From NCBI RefSeq assembly GCF_028283705.1, contig NZ_JAPWKD010000001.1, positions 124,001 through 188,000 on the forward strand: 64,000 nt of DNA, in the 5' to 3' direction. The first letter of the stretch is position 1. Every line of letters starts with the position of its first letter. The notes beneath the pieces are model-generated. The model saw only the letters and a program-made list of their open reading frames with translations, made no database searches and was not told the origin of the DNA. The DNA comes from Pantoea sp. (GTDB lineage: Bacteria > Pseudomonadota > Gammaproteobacteria > Enterobacterales > Enterobacteriaceae). Positions 49,713 through 60,023 of this stretch are shown one piece after another. A program made the translations under genes and the position numbers.

Positions 49713-51182
49713 CTACAAGTTTGTTGCAGCCCGGGTGAGGGCATGCACTGTGGCGCGAGCACCTGCGGCACACAATTGCTGATAGAGTTCGGTGACGCGT
49801 GCCACGAAGCCAGCATGATGCAGTAAGTCCTCACCGAATACCGCTTTCAATCCCAGTAAGGCGCGAACACGAGGTGCACCTTCTTCGCTCGACGCCACAA
49901 TGCGCGCCAGCTCATCTTTCAATGGGTCGCGAATCTCAATCGGCTGGCTGTGTTCATCCACACCGCTGACATAACGCATCCAGCCCGCCACCCCCAGCAA
50001 CAGAAAATCGCAGCCTGAACCATTTTGCAAATGCCAGCGCACACTATCCAGCATGCGCTGCGGCAGCTTTTGCGTGCCATCGGTGGCGATCTGATAGGTG
50101 CGATGTTTGATCGCGCGGTTTTCGTAGCGAGCAATCAGCGAATCGGCATAGGCCGCCAGATCCACTCCCTGGGTACGCAAGGTGGGAGCCTGATCCTGCA
50201 TCATCAACGCGCGGGCGGCGCTGCGATAATGGGGATCGGCCATACAGTCGCTGATATGTTCGTAACCCGCCAGGTAGCCAAGATATGCGAGGAAGGAGTG
50301 GCTGCCGTTCAGCATACGCAGCTTCATCTCTTCGAACGGCAGCACATCGCTCACCAGCTCAGCCCCGGCATTCTCCCAGGCGGGACGGCCACTGACAAAA
50401 TTGTCTTCGATCACCCACTGGAAGAAGGGTTCCGCTTCCACGGCAACCGGATCGCTGCTGCCGAGTCGTGCCGCCAGGGTGGCGAATGCGGCATCAGTCA
50501 TGGCCGGAACGATGCGATCGACCATGGTCGAGGGGAAGGAGAGGTGGGCTTTAATATAATCGACCAGATCGCTGCTGTGACGTTCCGCCAGCTGGACGAT
50601 CACGTTGCGCGTCACGTGACCGTTCTCCGGCATGTTGTCGCAGGACATCACGCTAAACGGCGCTAAACCCCGTTCGCGGCGACGGATGATCGCAGCCAGA
50701 ATCAGCCCCGGTAAAGAGCGTGGTGCCTGCGGCTGGGCCAGGTCGTGAACGATATCAGGATGATCCGGGTTGAGGTTGCCGCTGGCAGGCAGGTGGCAGT
50801 AGCCTTTTTCGGTGACCGTCATCGACACAATCGCCACATCCGGCTGGCTCATGGCCTCAATCACCGCCTCGATGCCATCCCCCTTGCCATGCAGGGCGGC
50901 GGTGATCACCCCAATCACCCGGGTATGCAGACTGTCATCGGCCATTTCGGTCAGGGTGTAGAGTAAGTCCTGCTGGCGCAGCGCCTCGATTAATACGCCG
51001 CTGTTGAGGTTGACTTCACAGTAACCCCAGTCACTGCCCTGAGCGGCCAGTTTGTCGCTCGCCAGTGCCTGATGGGCGCGGTGAAAGGCACCAAACCCGA
51101 TGTGGACCATGCGGGTTTTCAGTTTGTTGCGGTCATAGCTCGGACGTTGTACGTCGGCGGGAAGGCGTTCAATCTCTAACAT
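49713..51182 (-). CDS. Mannitol dehydrogenase-family oxidoreductase (YdfI/UxuB-type)
   Basis: A 489-residue NAD-dependent polyol or hexuronate dehydrogenase. Three ATGs in tandem occur at 51188, 51185 and 51182. The third is preferred because AAAGGAA lies at proper distance. N-terminal NAD fold VHIGFGAFHRAHQALA, the family signature TVTEKGYCHLP, and the catalytic-domain blocks SCDNMPENGHVTRNVI, VIEDNFVSGRP and KLRMLNGSHSFLAYLGYLAGY are present. It is very close to E. coli YdfI, which lies beside rspR. Likely substrate is fructuronate/mannonate or a related sugar acid. Confidence 0.9.
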   Translation of the reverse strand: MLEIERLPADVQRPSYDRNKLKTRMVHIGFGAFHRAHQALASDKLAAQGSDWGYCEVNLNSGVLIEALRQQDLLYTLTEMADDSLHTRVIGVITAALHGKGDGIEAVIEAMSQPDVAIVSMTVTEKGYCHLPASGNLNPDHPDIVHDLAQPQAPRSLPGLILAAIIRRRERGLAPFSVMSCDNMPENGHVTRNVIVQLAERHSSDLVDYIKAHLSFPSTMVDRIVPAMTDAAFATLAARLGSSDPVAVEAEPFFQWVIEDNFVSGRPAWENAGAELVSDVLPFEEMKLRMLNGSHSFLAYLGYLAGYEHISDCMADPHYRSAARALMMQDQAPTLRTQGVDLAAYADSLIARYENRAIKHRTYQIATDGTQKLPQRMLDSVRWHLQNGSGCDFLLLGVAGWMRYVSGVDEHSQPIEIRDPLKDELARIVASSEEGAPRVRALLGLKAVFGEDLLHHAGFVARVTELYQQLCAAGARATVHALTRAATNL

Positions 51183-51235
51183 CATCATTCCTTTTAGCAA
51201 ACGGGGCGCGGAACCGCCCCGTCATGATCAATCTG

Positions 51236-52519
51236 TTAAGCGGAAACCGGTTTGTTGCTGGTTTTCGGGCTGCGAATGACAAACAGCACCAGCAGCGCAC
51301 CCAGGCCAGCGACCACTCCGGCCAGCACAAAGGCGCTGTCAAATTTACCGGTGTGCTGGACGATAAAGCCGGTGACGATAGGACCAATGATGCCCGACAG
51401 GCTACCCACCAGATGGATAAAGCCACTGATGCTGCCGACACGGCTTTTGTGCACCACGTCCTGAATAATCGCCCAATAGATCGCGCCAGTGATGTAGAGG
51501 AAGAAGATGGAGATCGACATCATGATCACCGCCGAATTGACCTCTTTTATCGTACCCGCCAGTGCGACACAAATTGCGGCGGCCAGCAGTGAGACCACCA
51601 GCACAATTTTACGCGACAACAGTAACTTACCGGTGATGTTGAAAATTTTGTCGGAAATCCAGCCACCCAGCGCCAGACCGACGAAACCGACAATCCACGG
51701 GATCATGGTGGTGATACTCATGGCTTTGATATCCAGACCATGCGCTTGCACCAGATACGCCGGGAACCAGCTCAGGAAGAAGAACAGAATGTAGTTGTAG
51801 CAAAAGAAGGCGAATGCCGTGACCAGGATGATTGGCTGGCGCAGATAGTAACCCATACCGTGCGCGGCCCCGGCCAGGTCCTCTTCTTCATTCGACTGTT
51901 CAGCTTTCAGTTTTTCCACCAGCGCACGCTCTGCCGGTGAGACACGTTTGCTTTTCGTCGGGTTATCCGCCGCGATAAAGAACCAGATTGCCATCCACAC
52001 CAGACCAATCACGCAGATGGCAACGAAGGCCGGACGCCAGCCGAATGACAGCGCCAGATAGCCGATAATTGGACCAGCGACTGCGCCACCGAGCGGGGAA
52101 CCGGCACTTAATAAGCCCATGGCAGTGGCTGCCTGTTTTTTCGGGAACCAGCCATTGATGGCTTTGTTGGCCGAGGCGCAGATTGGCCCTTCTGCCATGC
52201 CGAACAGCACGCGTAGGATCATCATCGACCAGAAGCCGGTAGCAAGCGCGGTCATACCGCAAAACAGCGACCACATGCCCACCGCAGTGCCGAGCACAAT
52301 GGTCGGACCGAATTTATCGGTGGCGAGGCCGCCGATAAAGTTGAACAAGGCATAGCCGAAGAAGAAACTGCCGAAAATCATGCCGAACTGCTCGGCATTG
52401 ATCATCAAATCTTTTTCCACCAGCGGAACGGTCAGGGACAAGGCAATACGATCGAGGTAGTTGATCATATAAACCAGGAACAACAGCAGTACGAGGGTCC
52501 AGCGCAGATTCTTCAACAT
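51236..52519 (-). CDS. MFS transporter, anion:cation symporter (sugar-acid) family
   Basis: A 427-residue major facilitator with twelve membrane segments of the ACS family (GudP/ExuT/YdfJ-like). Typical blocks are NYLDRIALSLTVPLVEKD near the N-terminus, GMAEGPICASANKAINGWFPKKQAATAMG in TM4-5, and GWRPAFVAICVIGLVW. It probably imports a hexonate or hexuronate that the flanking dehydrogenases process. It lies between the RspB-like and YdfI-like genes, with 50-80 base gaps. Confidence 0.9.
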   Translation of the reverse strand: MLKNLRWTLVLLLFLVYMINYLDRIALSLTVPLVEKDLMINAEQFGMIFGSFFFGYALFNFIGGLATDKFGPTIVLGTAVGMWSLFCGMTALATGFWSMMILRVLFGMAEGPICASANKAINGWFPKKQAATAMGLLSAGSPLGGAVAGPIIGYLALSFGWRPAFVAICVIGLVWMAIWFFIAADNPTKSKRVSPAERALVEKLKAEQSNEEEDLAGAAHGMGYYLRQPIILVTAFAFFCYNYILFFFLSWFPAYLVQAHGLDIKAMSITTMIPWIVGFVGLALGGWISDKIFNITGKLLLSRKIVLVVSLLAAAICVALAGTIKEVNSAVIMMSISIFFLYITGAIYWAIIQDVVHKSRVGSISGFIHLVGSLSGIIGPIVTGFIVQHTGKFDSAFVLAGVVAGLGALLVLFVIRSPKTSNKPVSA

Positions 52520-52601
52520 AGAAACTCCGACATCATCATCTTTATAGTAGTACTGCCGGTGGGTACGTACCGGCAGGAGGACACCTGGTGTGAAGGTTAA
52601 C

Positions 52602-53612
52602 TCAGGCCATGTGCAGAATCACTTTGCAGCAGGTGCGTGGGTCTTTTTCGAACAACGTCATCGCGCGTTCAATTTCCGCCAGCGGGAAATAGTGCGTAAC
52701 CAGTTTCTCTGGCTGAATCTGGCCTTTTTCCATCCACTCAATCACTTGCGGAAAACGGTTGCTGTTGAGACGCGAAGTAAACAGCGACAGCTCTTTGCTG
52801 GTCAGGCTCTGCTGCGTAATGCTGCAGGGTTCGCCTGAGAAGCCCAGCAGGCCGATGCGGGCTGCCGGTGAGGCGAGGGCGGCCGCTTCCGCCAGAATGG
52901 TCGGATGGCAGGCGGCATCAATGATGAGCGTGGGCTGCACCCCTTCAAGCTGGGCAGCCAGCGGGATCTCGCTGTTATTAAACACCTGGTCGGCACCGTT
53001 TTGTTGCGCCAGCGCCAGGCGCTCTGGCAGACGGTCCACCACCAGTACCTGTTTAACGCCGTAGACCCCTTTCAATACCTGAATGGCGGTCAGACCCATC
53101 GGACCGGCACCATAAATCAATGCGACATCCTGCGGCTGCGGTTGCAGGAACGCGGTGATGTTGGCGGCGATGGTGAAAGGCTCGACCATGCTGGCCAGTT
53201 TATCGGGAATGCTGTCGGGCAAACGGAAGGCATTTTTGGCCGGGGCGACAGCGAACTCGCTAAAGCCACCATCGCGGTGCACGCCAATCACCTGGAGTTC
53301 TTTGCAAACATTGGGGCGACCAATGGAGCAGGGATAGCAGTGACCACAACTCACCACCGGATCGACGGCCACGCGTTCACCAATACGACGTTCATCAACA
53401 CCGAGACCTGTGGCATCGATCACACCAAAGAATTCATGACCGATCACGCGTGGATATCTGGCGAATGGATTATGACCGTGCCAGATATGCACATCGGAGC
53501 CACAGATGCTGGCAAACTGGACTTTAACGCGCACTTCTCCGGCGGCAGGTTGCGGCACAGGACGCTCCGCCAGCACCAGTTCACCCGGTTGTTTAATCAC
53601 GACACTTTTCAT
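52602..53612 (-). CDS. rspB: Zinc-dependent dehydrogenase RspB-like
   Basis: A 336-residue medium-chain dehydrogenase close to E. coli RspB (339). The second of two tandem ATGs (53612, MKSVVIK) has correct spacing to AAGGAG. Zinc motifs are CGSDVHIWHG, GHEFFGVIDATG and CGHCYPCSIGRPNVC; the NAD(H) fold is IYGAGPMGLTAIQVL. Homologues oxidise sugar acids such as gulonate or idonate. First gene of the operon. The rspA (mannonate dehydratase-like) gene that partners rspB in E. coli is absent here. Confidence 0.9.
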   Translation of the reverse strand: MKSVVIKQPGELVLAERPVPQPAAGEVRVKVQFASICGSDVHIWHGHNPFARYPRVIGHEFFGVIDATGLGVDERRIGERVAVDPVVSCGHCYPCSIGRPNVCKELQVIGVHRDGGFSEFAVAPAKNAFRLPDSIPDKLASMVEPFTIAANITAFLQPQPQDVALIYGAGPMGLTAIQVLKGVYGVKQVLVVDRLPERLALAQQNGADQVFNNSEIPLAAQLEGVQPTLIIDAACHPTILAEAAALASPAARIGLLGFSGEPCSITQQSLTSKELSLFTSRLNSNRFPQVIEWMEKGQIQPEKLVTHYFPLAEIERAMTLFEKDPRTCCKVILHMA

Positions 53613-53764
53613 CATCAGCTCCTTGCCTGGCATCCTCTTCAGGGGGGATTGGGCATTAACGGGAATTCAATGAGGAAAAAATACGCGCACAAATACTACC
53701 ATACAAGTCTACGTTGCGGAGTTGTGAAGAGGGTCACAAGATGGGCAGGTACAGACACAGAGTG

Positions 53765-53836
53765 GTAGCGGCGCGATTTATCGCGCAACGTCTTGCGCGG
53801 TGTGGTGAAAAAATGCGCGATAAATCGCGCTGCTTC
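53765..53836. repeat. Dispersed inverted repeat between yegS and the rspB-like operon
   Basis: Left arm 53765-53787 (GTAGCGGCGCGATTTATCGCGCA) and right arm 53814-53836 (TGCGCGATAAATCGCGCTGCTTC) are near-perfect inverted copies around a 26-base spacer. The left arm shares 21 consecutive bases with the arm of the element at 32510. It is just past the 3' end of yegS. Confidence 0.82.
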
Positions 53837-53853
53837 GGGGGATATTGCTCAGA

Positions 53854-54753
53854 TCACGCCAGCAACGGGCACTGCGGCGGTAAACGGCAGCTCAGCGCGC
53901 CTGGCAGTACCTCAATCTGGAATTCACTGCCGGTGAGCGGTTCGCCATCGAGATTGAAGGTCATCTCATGGGGTGAGCGAATATGCAGTGACGGTAACTT
54001 CGCGCCGACTATGTTCGGGTTTTCATCATCGCGCGTCAGTGAATGCAGCAGGGTAGGCAGCAACTCCTGAGCCGTGACGATACTCAGGTTGAGCTGACCA
54101 TCATTGATCAACGCATCCGGGCATAATTTCTGCCCACCGCCCGCCTGGCGACCATTACCAATGCCGATCACCAACGCATCGCCTTGCCAGTTAAAATCCG
54201 CGGCGCTGATTTCGCAGCTATCCGGCTTTAAGGTATCAACGCGGGTCAAACCGTGAATAAAATACGAGACGCCGCCGAGCGCCGATTTGAGTTTCTCTGG
54301 CGTTTCCGTGGTGATACGGGTGCCAAAGCCCCCGGTTGCCATGTTGATAAAGTAGCGATCGCCATTCACCCGCGCCAGGTCGATGGCGCTGGCCTTGCCA
54401 AGCACCGCCAGGCGCAATGCCGGTTCCATCTCCAGCGGGATACCGGCGCTGGTAGCAAAATCATTGGCCGTGCCAAGCGGTAAAATCCCCAGTACCGGTC
54501 GTTGTGATTCCGCTAATGCGGCCAGTGCGGTAGCGATTTCATTGATGGTGCCATCACCGCCACCCGCCACCACGGTTTCAGCCTGTAAACTGACCGCTTC
54601 CTGGACATAACGGTCACCATCGCCTTTTTCCCAGGTGACACGCACGGCCAGATTAAAGCCTTCGTCACGCAGTTGATTGACGGCGGTCCGTAGTTCCTCA
54701 TTTCCGGCGCCTTTGCCGTTGAGGATCAATAACGTCAGCGGTTTGTTTTGCAT
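53854..54753 (-). CDS. yegS: Lipid kinase YegS
   Basis: A 299-residue diacylglycerol-kinase-fold lipid kinase, same length as E. coli YegS, which phosphorylates phosphatidylglycerol in vitro. The nucleotide loop [14 protein letters not shown] is near residue 63 and LGTANDFA near 98. The C-terminal lipid domain holds [18 protein letters not shown]. It is followed by the dispersed repeat rather than an operon partner. Confidence 0.93.
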   Translation of the reverse strand: MQNKPLTLLILNGKGAGNEELRTAVNQLRDEGFNLAVRVTWEKGDGDRYVQEAVSLQAETVVAGGGDGTINEIATALAALAESQRPVLGILPLGTANDFATSAGIPLEMEPALRLAVLGKASAIDLARVNGDRYFINMATGGFGTRITTETPEKLKSALGGVSYFIHGLTRVDTLKPDSCEISAADFNWQGDALVIGIGNGRQAGGGQKLCPDALINDGQLNLSIVTAQELLPTLLHSLTRDDENPNIVGAKLPSLHIRSPHEMTFNLDGEPLTGSEFQIEVLPGALSCRLPPQCPLLA

Positions 54754-54832
54754 GATTCGTCCCTTAATGCTTTCTCAGACAGGTGGTTATAGCATAGCTG
54801 GGCAGGGAACTTTATCGGCAGGTGACGAAAAA

Positions 54833-54863
54833 AGAAAACCCGCACGGGGGAGCCGGGCGGGTG
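54833..54863 (-). terminator. Terminator downstream of trhP (yegQ)
   Basis: ACCCGC (54838-54843) pairs with GCGGGT (54857-54862). On the minus strand the stem is followed by UUUUCUUUUUUC. It lies about 120 bases beyond the trhP stop. Confidence 0.65.
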
Positions 54864-54983
54864 AATGAGGTGGTTCCTGGTACTACCTGCTGTTTATTGT
54901 TACTCGTTAGCAGCGGAAGCGAGTTTACGCCAGGGCGAAACGGCGGTCTGTGATCTTGTTCTAATTTCAACCATTTCTTTTCA

Positions 54984-56357
54984 TTACGTGCGATTGCTGG
55001 CGTGCGGATCGCGCGTACTGTCGCCATCGATAAAATTACGCAGCAGCAGGGCGAAAGTGAGATCGACATGTTCCGGCACCGGCAACCAGATGCGGTGACC
55101 GTCACCCGGAGCTACCTCAACTGCGTTGCCTTTGTCATTCTGCATTGCTTCCAGCCGACAGTTCAGATTGCCGTTGGGAGTCATAATCTCCAGTTCATCA
55201 CCGAGCAGGAATTTGTTCTTCACTGCCACCTGCGCCCAGTCACCCCGGCGTTCGCCGGTAAACTCGCCGACAAACTGCTGGCGTTCGGATACCGAGTAAC
55301 CCTGCTGATAATTCTGGTAACTGTCATGGGTATGGCGACGCAGAAAACCTTCGGTATAGCCGCGATGTGCCAGCCCTTCCAGCGTTTCCAGCAGCGCGGG
55401 ATCGAAGGGCTTACCGGCGGCGGCATCGTCAATGGCCCGACGATAAACCTGCGCGGTACGTGCACAGTAATAAAACGACTTGGTACGCCCCTCAATCTTC
55501 AGTGAATGCACTCCCATCTGACTCAAACGCTCAACATGCGCCACCGCGCGCAGATCTTTGGAATTCATGATGTACGTACCATGTTCATCCTCAAAGGCGC
55601 TCATGGTCTCGCCGGGTTTCATCTTTTCTTCCAGCAGAAACACCCGGTCGGTGGGGGTACCGATGCCGAGCGTCGGTGTGCTGTCCTGCATCTCCACCGG
55701 CTGATGAAAACCGACAATATTGCCGACTTCATCCTGCTGGCCTTCTTCCACCTTGTATTCCCAGCGGCAGGCGTTGGTGCAGGTACCTTGGTTGGGATCG
55801 CGTTTGTTCAGGTAGCCCGAGAGCAGGCAACGGCCGGAATACGCCATACACAGCGCACCGTGTACGAAGATCTCGATTTCCATTTCCGGCACCTGCTGGC
55901 GGATCTCGGCAATCTCTTCCAGTGACAATTCACGCGACAGGATCACCCGCGTCAGGCCCATCTGCTGCCAGAATTTCACTGTCGCCCAGTTGACGGCATT
56001 AGCCTGCACCGAAAGATGAATCGGCATCGCCGGAAAGGCTTCGCGCACCAGCATAATCAGACCGGGATCGGACATGATCAGCGCATCGGGCTGCATCGCC
56101 ACCACCGGCGTCAAATCGCGGATAAAGGTCTTCAGCTTGGCGTTATGCGGTGCGATATTAACGACGACGTAGAATTTTTTACCGAGCCGATGGGCTTCAT
56201 CAATGCCTTTGGCGAGGTTTTCATGGGTGAATTCGTTATTGCGCACGCGCAGGCTGTAACGAGGCTGACCGGCATACACCGCGTCGGCACCATAGGCAAA
56301 GGCATAGCGCATATTCTTCAACGTTCCCGCTGGAGAAAGCAGTTCAGGTTTAAACAT
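54984..56357 (-). CDS. trhP: tRNA hydroxylation protein TrhP (YegQ), U32 peptidase family
   Basis: A 457-residue U32-family protein. In E. coli TrhP makes 5-hydroxyuridine at tRNA position 34, using prephenate and an iron-sulfur centre. The U32 signature EIFVHGALCMAYSGRCLLSGY with the following NACRWEY cysteines and LSPAGTLKNMRYAFAYGADAVYAG at the start are intact. A C-terminal beta domain spans about 370-450. The alternative anaerobic name YegQ protease is outdated. It is monocistronic between yegS and baeR. Confidence 0.93.
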   Translation of the reverse strand: MFKPELLSPAGTLKNMRYAFAYGADAVYAGQPRYSLRVRNNEFTHENLAKGIDEAHRLGKKFYVVVNIAPHNAKLKTFIRDLTPVVAMQPDALIMSDPGLIMLVREAFPAMPIHLSVQANAVNWATVKFWQQMGLTRVILSRELSLEEIAEIRQQVPEMEIEIFVHGALCMAYSGRCLLSGYLNKRDPNQGTCTNACRWEYKVEEGQQDEVGNIVGFHQPVEMQDSTPTLGIGTPTDRVFLLEEKMKPGETMSAFEDEHGTYIMNSKDLRAVAHVERLSQMGVHSLKIEGRTKSFYYCARTAQVYRRAIDDAAAGKPFDPALLETLEGLAHRGYTEGFLRRHTHDSYQNYQQGYSVSERQQFVGEFTGERRGDWAQVAVKNKFLLGDELEIMTPNGNLNCRLEAMQNDKGNAVEVAPGDGHRIWLPVPEHVDLTFALLLRNFIDGDSTRDPHASNRT

Positions 56358-56499
56358 GGGATCTCACTGATGTCAGGTCAGCATGCCATTGTGGATAGCA
56401 TGTGCAGTGGCCGTGTCAGACGGCCCTGCAAAAGGTGGGGAATTTTAGGCAGGGCCACCGCGAAGTAAATTGACCTGGATCAAGGTAATGCGCTGCCTG

Positions 56500-57207
56500 C
56501 TACACTAAGCGGCACACATCGGCTTCCCAGCGATAGCCCATACCGTATACCGCACGGATAAAGGGTTGCTCGGCATCGAGATTTTCCAGCTTACGGCGCA
56601 GATTTTTGATGTGACTGTCGATGGTGCGATCGGTGACCACGCGGTAGTCGTCGTACAAATGGTTAAGCAGCTGCTCGCGCGAAAATACTTTGCCCGGCTC
56701 CAGCGCCAGAGTCTTCAGCAAACGAAACTCGGCGGGCGTCAGCTCCAGCGGCTGTTCGCGCCAGCTGGCCTGAAAGCGGCTTTCATCAATCAGCAAATGG
56801 GACGCCTGCTGGGCTTCTTCCGGCGAGCGTTTGACACGGCGCAGGATGGTTTTCACCCGAGCCACCACTTCACGCGGACTGAATGGCTTACAAATGTAAT
56901 CGTCGGCACCGATTTCCAGCCCCAGCAGGCGATCGATCTCTTCAGTGCGCGCCGTCACCATAATGATCGGCAGATCGGAAAAACGGCGGATTTCACGGCA
57001 CAGGGTCAGGCCATCACGGCCAGGCAGCATTAAATCCAGCAGCATCAGATCTGGCGGAGACTGCTGCACATAAGTCAGCACCTCGCTGCCATCGCCAATG
57101 TGATGGGTGCGGTAGTTAGACGCCTGCAGATAATCAATCATCAGCTGCGCCAGTTTTGGCTCGTCTTCAACAACAAGGATTAAAGGGTCTTGCTTTTCCG
57201 TGCTCAT
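56500..57207 (-). CDS. baeR: Response regulator BaeR
   Basis: A 235-residue OmpR/PhoB-type regulator. The receiver domain has Asp58 as phosphorylation site ([13 protein letters not shown]) and the Lys in ICKPFSP; the winged-helix DNA-binding domain begins near 140. It is encoded nine bases after baeS. BaeSR responds to envelope stress (indole, flavonoids, tannin, zinc) and activates mdtABCD and acrD in E. coli. Position last in the mdt-bae operon is as in E. coli. Confidence 0.95.
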   Translation of the reverse strand: MSTEKQDPLILVVEDEPKLAQLMIDYLQASNYRTHHIGDGSEVLTYVQQSPPDLMLLDLMLPGRDGLTLCREIRRFSDLPIIMVTARTEEIDRLLGLEIGADDYICKPFSPREVVARVKTILRRVKRSPEEAQQASHLLIDESRFQASWREQPLELTPAEFRLLKTLALEPGKVFSREQLLNHLYDDYRVVTDRTIDSHIKNLRRKLENLDAEQPFIRAVYGMGYRWEADVCRLV

Positions 57208-57216
57208 AGGCTGCGC

Positions 57217-58602
57217 TTAGTGAGGAACATAGGGCAAGTTTAGCGTGATTTGCAGTCCACCTAAATCAGAGAGATCTGCACTGATGCTGCCGCCATGCGC
57301 TTCCGCAATATTTTTGCAGATGGCCAGGCCGAGGCCCGAACCGCCGCTGGCACGGTTGCGTGAGCTTTCGGCACGGAAGAAGCGCTCAAAAAGCCGTGCC
57401 TGATGGGTCGGATCGACACCGGGTGCGCTGTCTGCAAAGCACAGCTGCCAATGGTCACCCTGGTTTTTCATGGTCAGACGTACCTGACCACCCGCATCGG
57501 TATAGCGCAGGCTGTTTTCCAGCAGATTGGTGAACAACTGCATCAGCCGATCCGGATCGCCGAAACTGGCCGCCTCAGCAGGCAGCGACAGCTGTAATGT
57601 CAGTTGGCGGCTGCGATAGCGCTCACCAAAACTGCCTGCCACCACTTCCAGCAGGTGGACCAAATCCACTGTCTGCTTGCGGTAGGCAAGGGCGCCTGCA
57701 TCCGACAGCGACAGTTGATGCAGATCGTCTACCAGTTTGGTCAGCACCACCACTTCGCTTTGCAGCGAGACGATGGCCTCCGGCGTCAGTTTACGAACGC
57801 CATCCTGCATCGCTTCCAGCTCACCGCGCAAAATCGCCAGCGGAGTCCGCAGTTCGTGGGAGATATCCGCCATAAAGGCGCGGCGATTGCTCTCATTTTT
57901 TTCCAGTGAACTGGCGAGCTGGTTGAAGTCACGCGCCAGTTGACCAAGCTCGTCGCTGCTGCCCACTTCAACCCGGGTGGCGAAATCCCCTGCGGCCAGA
58001 TGATGGGTGCCATCCACCAGCCGTTTCACCGGGGCCAGTAAACCGCGCGCCATCAGCCAGGTCGCCAGCGCCGCCATCAGTGCGGTAAACGCCACAATGA
58101 TCCAGCTGGTACGGCGTTGTTGCTGGTCAAAATTGATATCGGTGCTGCGCGTCAGGCGTTCCGCCGGAGAACCAATCACCCAGCCAACCACTTTACCGTT
58201 GCTGGTGGTAATGTTGCGCCTTGTGCCTTCAGGCGGTACCGGTGAACGCGGGCCGGACAGCACTTTGTACTGCTGGTCGATGATCCAGAACTGGGTACGC
58301 CAGCCGTGGGGTGGCAACTGATTTTCGCTGCCGGGATTCTGCTCCAGCGAACGCAGGATGGTAAAAATCAGGCGGTCATTATTGCGCAGGAAATCCCAGT
58401 TGCCGTGCTGCTCGTATTGATCGGCCAGCGCATCGCTGAGCAGCGTCAAACGTTGTTCGTTGCCTTTGCGGATGTAATCCACGAAGCCGTGTTCAAAGCT
58501 GAGTCGCACTCCCCAGTGCATGATGATAATCACTAGCATGCAGGTGGAAAAAATGGCCAAAAACAGCTTGGGACCAATCCCGAGTTTTACTGGCCGCTTC
58601 AT
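57217..58602 (-). CDS. baeS: Sensor histidine kinase BaeS
   Basis: A 461-residue inner-membrane kinase. TM1 is at about 10-30, a periplasmic loop of about 135 residues follows, TM2 is at about 166-185, then HAMP to about 237. The phospho-acceptor His249 lies in [22 protein letters not shown]. The ATPase domain carries an N box near [12 protein letters not shown] and GGSGLGLAI. Its start overlaps the mdtD stop by four bases, indicating coupling. It phosphorylates BaeR. Confidence 0.94.
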   Translation of the reverse strand: MKRPVKLGIGPKLFLAIFSTCMLVIIIMHWGVRLSFEHGFVDYIRKGNEQRLTLLSDALADQYEQHGNWDFLRNNDRLIFTILRSLEQNPGSENQLPPHGWRTQFWIIDQQYKVLSGPRSPVPPEGTRRNITTSNGKVVGWVIGSPAERLTRSTDINFDQQQRRTSWIIVAFTALMAALATWLMARGLLAPVKRLVDGTHHLAAGDFATRVEVGSSDELGQLARDFNQLASSLEKNESNRRAFMADISHELRTPLAILRGELEAMQDGVRKLTPEAIVSLQSEVVVLTKLVDDLHQLSLSDAGALAYRKQTVDLVHLLEVVAGSFGERYRSRQLTLQLSLPAEAASFGDPDRLMQLFTNLLENSLRYTDAGGQVRLTMKNQGDHWQLCFADSAPGVDPTHQARLFERFFRAESSRNRASGGSGLGLAICKNIAEAHGGSISADLSDLGGLQITLNLPYVPH

Positions 58603-60008
58603 CCTTCGCTCCTTTTTCGTCGCAAATCGACGTTTTTGCTCACATCCTGCGGCACGCGCCAGAACACCAGCGCAGGCAGGATAATCACCAGCGCCATGCT
58701 CAGGTAGGAGTAGATAAAGGTTTGATGGGCCGCAGCACTATTCACCACCGCGCCATGACCGAAAGCACCGAGCAGCAGACCAGCCACGGTCACCCCGATA
58801 CTGGTGGAGAGCTGCATAATCATTGACAGTAAACTGTTGCCGCTGGACGCCAGATCGTCAGGTAACTCTTTCAGCGTCAGGGTATTCATTGAGGAGAAGC
58901 GGATAGCGTTAACCATGCCCTGCAGTAACAACACCACCGGCAACAGCCAGGTCCAGCCGAGCAGCGCCACCGCTGGAAACAGCAGCACCACCAGCGCCAG
59001 CGCGCAGGTGCCGCCCACCAGCGCGTTGCGGTAGCCAAACATATTGACGATCCTGACCACCACGCGTTTGATCCCCATATTGCCCAGCACCATGGGAATC
59101 ATCATCAGGCCAGCATGAAACGGGCTAAACCCGAGACCGACTTGCAGGAAAATCGGTGTCATAAACGGCAACATGCCGCTGCCGATGCGGCCAGTAAAGC
59201 TGCCGAGCAGGCCGATGGAATAGATACGGTTATCGAATAATTTCAGACTGAACAAGGCGTTGTCGTTGTTGCGACCATGCATCAGGTAGAACAGCAGGGA
59301 AAACACGCCAACCAGGATCAGCAGGCCGAGCAGCAACGGTGAGCCGCCGGTGCTGCGCTGTCCATCCAGCGCCAGCGTCAGAGTTGCCATACCCACCGCC
59401 AGCAGGCCAAAACCGAGAAAATCGAAGCGCCGGGTTTGCATGGTGTAGTTGGGCATGATGGCCAGCGTGGCGATCGCGCCGATAATGCCTACCGGGATAT
59501 TAATCAGGAAGATCCAGTGCCAGCTGGCGTACTGCACCAGGATGCCGCCGAGCGCCGGGCCGAGGAGTGGGCCCACCTGGCCGGGCAGGGTGACAAAAGT
59601 CATTGCCGACATGTACTGCTCGCGTGGGACAATTTTCATCACCGTTAAGCGCCCGACCGGCACCATCATCGCGCCGCCCACCCCCTGAATCACACGCGCC
59701 AGGATCAGTTGATCCAGCGAGGAGGAGAAGGCGCAAAATATCGAGCCAATGCTGAATAACACGATGGCGGTGAAGAAGATATTGCGCACGCCAAAGCGGT
59801 CCGCCAGCCAGCCGCTGAGCGGCAGGGTGACGGCCACTGTCAGGACGTAGGACACAATCACCGAATGCATATGCAGCGGGCTGACGTTAAGGTCATGCGC
59901 CATCGACGGGATGGCTGTGTTAACGATGGTGGTATCCAGCGACTGCATAAAAAAGCCAAAAGCGACAATCCACAGCTGCCAGCGCACTGTCGCGTTCTGA
60001 GTGGTCAT
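58599..60008 (-). CDS. mdtD: MFS transporter MdtD (putative multidrug/citrate exporter)
   Basis: A 469-residue DHA2-type major facilitator with fourteen predicted membrane segments. Motif [12 protein letters not shown] is near residue 67; the motif C-like [23 protein letters not shown] lies in TM5-6. In E. coli it is in the mdtABCD operon but is not needed for the RND pump; a role in citrate/iron export has been proposed. The gap to mdtC is 15 bases; it overlaps baeS by four. Confidence 0.93.
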   Translation of the reverse strand: MTTQNATVRWQLWIVAFGFFMQSLDTTIVNTAIPSMAHDLNVSPLHMHSVIVSYVLTVAVTLPLSGWLADRFGVRNIFFTAIVLFSIGSIFCAFSSSLDQLILARVIQGVGGAMMVPVGRLTVMKIVPREQYMSAMTFVTLPGQVGPLLGPALGGILVQYASWHWIFLINIPVGIIGAIATLAIMPNYTMQTRRFDFLGFGLLAVGMATLTLALDGQRSTGGSPLLLGLLILVGVFSLLFYLMHGRNNDNALFSLKLFDNRIYSIGLLGSFTGRIGSGMLPFMTPIFLQVGLGFSPFHAGLMMIPMVLGNMGIKRVVVRIVNMFGYRNALVGGTCALALVVLLFPAVALLGWTWLLPVVLLLQGMVNAIRFSSMNTLTLKELPDDLASSGNSLLSMIMQLSTSIGVTVAGLLLGAFGHGAVVNSAAAHQTFIYSYLSMALVIILPALVFWRVPQDVSKNVDLRRKRSEG

Positions 60009-60023
60009 GGTTTCTTCATCCCG

